A stretch of 64,000 nt of DNA from Myxococcales bacterium (GTDB lineage: Bacteria > Myxococcota > Polyangia > Nannocystales > Nannocystaceae). The translations under genes were made by a program, and so were the position numbers. Positions 61,822 to 64,000 of the stretch are shown here, one piece after another; position 1 is the first letter of the stretch; every line of letters starts with the position of its first letter. The notes beneath the pieces were generated by a model. That model worked only from the letters and a program-made list of their open reading frames with translations, did no database searches and was not told the origin of the DNA. Where the stretch lies: the NCBI GenBank assembly GCA_016793465.1, contig JAEUJW010000055.1, positions 1 through 64,000 of the forward strand, read 5' to 3'.

Positions 61822-62706
61822 ATGCGGTCTCTTTTGCGTGGTTCTTGTCTGGTGCTCGCCGGTCTGCTCGCGTGCGGCGGGGAGGCTCCGCCGGCGCCGA
61901 AGGCCGAGCCGAAGCCGGCGCCGAAGGTCGAGCCGCCTGCGCCGGTGGACCCGGGTCTGCCGCTGCACGAGCGCGGGCGGGTGTTCCTGGTCGGCGGCGA
62001 GGTCGGCTACGTGCCGCTGGCCTGCAGCGACCGCGGGGCCGAGCCGCCGCGGCGGTTCGCGGGCGGCGAGGCGTGCCTGGCGCTGCTGCCGGCGGGCAGC
62101 ACGGTGCGCGGGGTCGACGGCGAGGTCCGCAAGGTCAAGGGCGAGGCCGAGGACCCGTGCGAGGGCGGGCCGGCGGTGACGATCGAGGGCGCGCCGGAGT
62201 CGTGGCGCGGGCACGCGACGGCGCCGCCGGTCGACGGCGAATGGGTCGAGGTGGTGCCGCCGACCACGCCCGCGGAGGCCGACGCGGCGGCCTCGGCCGA
62301 GCTGAAGGCCAAGCTGGCGGCGGCGATCGAGAAGGACCACGCGGGCGTGAAGGCCGTAAAAAAGCTGCAGGTGCGTCAGCGGGCGATCGTCGACGTCGAC
62401 GGCGACGGCGCGCCCGAGCAGGTGATCGCGGTGGTGGTGCCGGGCCCGAGGTCGGCCGACGGCGAGGAGACGCTGGCGTTCGCCGGGCTGTACGTGGTGT
62501 CGACCCACGAGGCGCCGGCGCGCAAGCTGGCCGGCGCGGCCCCGGGCGCGCTGCAGTACACGGTGCTCGGCGCGCTCGACCTCGACCGCGACGGCAAGCC
62601 CGAGCTGTGGCTCAACACCTACGACGCCGACCGCTTCACGCAGTCTGTCGAGCAGGTCGGCGAGGCCGGGCTGACGCAGCTCGGCAAGTGGGTGTGCGGG
62701 GCGTGA
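61822..62706 (+). CDS. Lipoprotein with calcium-binding-like VDGDG repeats
   Basis: 294 residues. The signal peptide ends LAGLLAC; a Pro/Lys linker follows. The middle region is beta-rich (RVFLVGGEVGYVPLACSDRG). Two acidic loops, DVDGDGAPEQVIAVV and DLDRDGKPELWLNTY, have the FG-GAP/integrin-type D-x-D-x-D-G calcium-loop pattern. A helical stretch (SAELKAKLAAAIEKDHAGVK) lies between. Role unknown. The TGA overlaps the GTG of the synthetase gene by four bases (GTGA). Confidence 0.8.
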   Translation: MRSLLRGSCLVLAGLLACGGEAPPAPKAEPKPAPKVEPPAPVDPGLPLHERGRVFLVGGEVGYVPLACSDRGAEPPRRFAGGEACLALLPAGSTVRGVDGEVRKVKGEAEDPCEGGPAVTIEGAPESWRGHATAPPVDGEWVEVVPPTTPAEADAAASAELKAKLAAAIEKDHAGVKAVKKLQVRQRAIVDVDGDGAPEQVIAVVVPGPRSADGEETLAFAGLYVVSTHEAPARKLAGAAPGALQYTVLGALDLDRDGKPELWLNTYDADRFTQSVEQVGEAGLTQLGKWVCGA

Positions 62707-64000
62707 CGACCGCGGGCACGCACCTCGCGCTCGCGCCGGCCGAGGTCGAGGTCACGTACCTGGCCGACGGCTCGCTGGTGCTGCGCTCGCCGCATGAATT
62801 AAAAGAATATCCGGCGACGCTCGGCGAGCGCCTGCGTCGCTGGGCCGCGGCCCGGCCGGAGCGGGTGTTCCTCGGCGAGCGCGCGGGCGCCGGCTGGCGA
62901 ACGATCGGGTACGCGGAGGCGCTGGCGCAGGTGCGCAGGCTGGCGGCCGCCCTGCTGGCGCGCGGGCTCGGGCCGCGGCGGCCGCTGATGCTGCTGTCGG
63001 ACAACGGGATCGACAATGCATTGTTGCAGCTGGCGGCCATGGACGTCGGCGTGCCGGCGGTCCCGGTGTCGCCGGCCTACAGTTTAATTTCGCAGGACCT
63101 GGCCAACCTGCGGCACATCGCGGGGGTCGTGCGCCCGGGGCTGGTGTACGCGGCCGACGAGCGCTACCGCCGGGCGCTGACGGTGATCGGTGAGGTCGTC
63201 GAGGACGTGACGGTCGTGGTCGGCGCGGCGGCGGTGGCAGGGCTCGATGATGGCGACGCGGAGGCGGCCGCGGCGGCGCACGCGGCCACCGACGGGCGGA
63301 CGATCGCCAAGATCCTGTTCACCTCGGGCTCGACCGGCCTGCCGAAGGGCGTGCTCAACACCCAGCAGATGCTGTGCTCGAACCAGCAGGCGATCGCGCA
63401 GTCGTGGCCGTTTTTGGCCGCGCGTCCGCCGGAGCTGGTCGACTGGCTGCCGTGGCACCACACGTTCGGCGGCAACCATAATTTCAATATGGTGCTGTAT
63501 CAGGGCGGCACCCTGTGGATCGACGACGGCAAGCCGGCGCCGGGGGCGATCGAGCGGACGGCCGAGAACCTGCGCATGCACCCGCCGTCGCTGTATTTTA
63601 ATGTGCCGCGCGGGTTCGACGTGCTGCTGCCGCTGGCCGAGGCCGACGACGAATTGGCGACGGCGCTGCTCGGCGAGCTGGACCTCGTGTTTTATGCGGC
63701 CGCCGCACTACCACAGCACCTGTGGACGCGGCTCGACGCGCTCGCGCGGCGCGTGCGCGGGCGGCCGGTGTTCATGGCCTCGGCGTGGGGGTCGACCGAG
63801 ACGTCGCCGCTGATCACGACTGTGCACTACCCGATCGCCCACGCGGGGATCATCGGCCTGCCGGCGCCGGGGTGTGTTCTCAAAATGATCCCGCGCGAGG
63901 GCAAGCTCGAGATGCGGGTGCGCGGGCCCAACGTGACGCCCGGTTATGTCGATCAGCCCGAGCAGACGCGGGCCGCGTTCGACGCCGACGGCTTTTACAG
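62703..64000 (+). CDS. Acyl-CoA synthetase, feruloyl-CoA synthetase-like (3' end outside window)
   Basis: Starts at the GTG overlapping the preceding stop; 432 codons are visible and the frame is open at the window edge. AMP-binding motifs: FTSGSTGLPKGV (P-loop), WLPWHHTFGGNHNFNMVLYQ, GSTETSP and GPNVTPGYV. The second is characteristic of the feruloyl-CoA synthetase branch, which activates hydroxycinnamates as CoA thioesters via an acyl-adenylate. The C-terminal lid domain is missing from view. Several AT-only codon runs stand out (GAATTAAAAGAATAT at 62799; TATTTTAATGTG at 63594). Confidence 0.85.
   Translation, partial: MTTAGTHLALAPAEVEVTYLADGSLVLRSPHELKEYPATLGERLRRWAAARPERVFLGERAGAGWRTIGYAEALAQVRRLAAALLARGLGPRRPLMLLSDNGIDNALLQLAAMDVGVPAVPVSPAYSLISQDLANLRHIAGVVRPGLVYAADERYRRALTVIGEVVEDVTVVVGAAAVAGLDDGDAEAAAAAHAATDGRTIAKILFTSGSTGLPKGVLNTQQMLCSNQQAIAQSWPFLAARPPELVDWLPWHHTFGGNHNFNMVLYQGGTLWIDDGKPAPGAIERTAENLRMHPPSLYFNVPRGFDVLLPLAEADDELATALLGELDLVFYAAAALPQHLWTRLDALARRVRGRPVFMASAWGSTETSPLITTVHYPIAHAGIIGLPAPGCVLKMIPREGKLEMRVRGPNVTPGYVDQPEQTRAAFDADGFY

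Overview
The window is about 64 kb of very GC-rich DNA, by eye roughly 70-75% G+C except for two short poorer stretches. It most likely comes from a myxobacterium of the Nannocystis type. That is an inference from the gene style: sixteen or so short signal-peptide lipoproteins, many with a Thr/Ser/Gly/Asp-rich linker after the lipid-bearing Cys; a membrane-anchored Ser/Thr kinase; hybrid and multi-domain histidine kinases; a VIT/von Willebrand protein with an AgmX/PglI-type tail; and a small ORF ending like a MYXO-CTERM anchor. No rRNA, tRNA, CRISPR array or intact insertion sequence was seen.

Left accessory segment (1-4.8 kb): gene tails, broken genes and lower-GC DNA. It holds a translationally coupled pair (192-aa unknown plus XRE-ImmA/IrrE metallopeptidase) with a palindromic operator candidate, a predicted membrane-anchored Mrr-like nuclease, a MYXO-CTERM-like tail, and a 146-bp near-identical direct repeat at both ends (396-541 and 4638-4783).

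Backbone (5-28 kb): a response regulator/histidine kinase pair, cell-surface lipoproteins (beta-propeller, SGNH esterase, L,D-transpeptidase, S41 protease), two MFS transporters and a DMT permease, a TetR gene with a palindrome at its start, a GAF/GAF hybrid kinase, a VIT-vWA protein divergent from a Ser/Thr kinase, a kinase-like protein lacking its ATPase domain, and an MscS channel.

Repeat locus (28.15-29.22 kb): a noncoding kilobase between two convergent lipoprotein genes. Two inverted arms of nearly 290 bp, each folding into a long hairpin, enclose short G+C-rich hairpins that recur every 80-110 bp.

Middle (29.2-51.2 kb): a TPR protein, a HEIVH metallopeptidase lipoprotein, a TPR protein with a long pentapeptide (EAAKA-like) tract, a DUF4328-like membrane protein, a 1651-residue CheB-CheR-PAS-GAF-histidine kinase fusion whose CheB triad Asp is Asn, an M20 peptidase, an XRE gene divergent from a 76-aa ORF, and an AAA ATPase-nuclease gene interrupted by TAG at the predicted catalytic Glu of its E-x-K motif.

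Right accessory segment (52.1-57.9 kb): a low-GC two-gene operon of an AAA/STAND-like ATPase and a TIR protein, which looks like antiphage immunity; then a MerR-like regulator and a three-gene operon with an ABC/SMC-like ATPase and a SUKH-like protein. The window closes (58-64 kb) with an RRM RNA-binding protein behind a structured leader, a methyltransferase, an alpha/beta hydrolase, two lipoproteins and a truncated feruloyl-CoA synthetase-like ligase.
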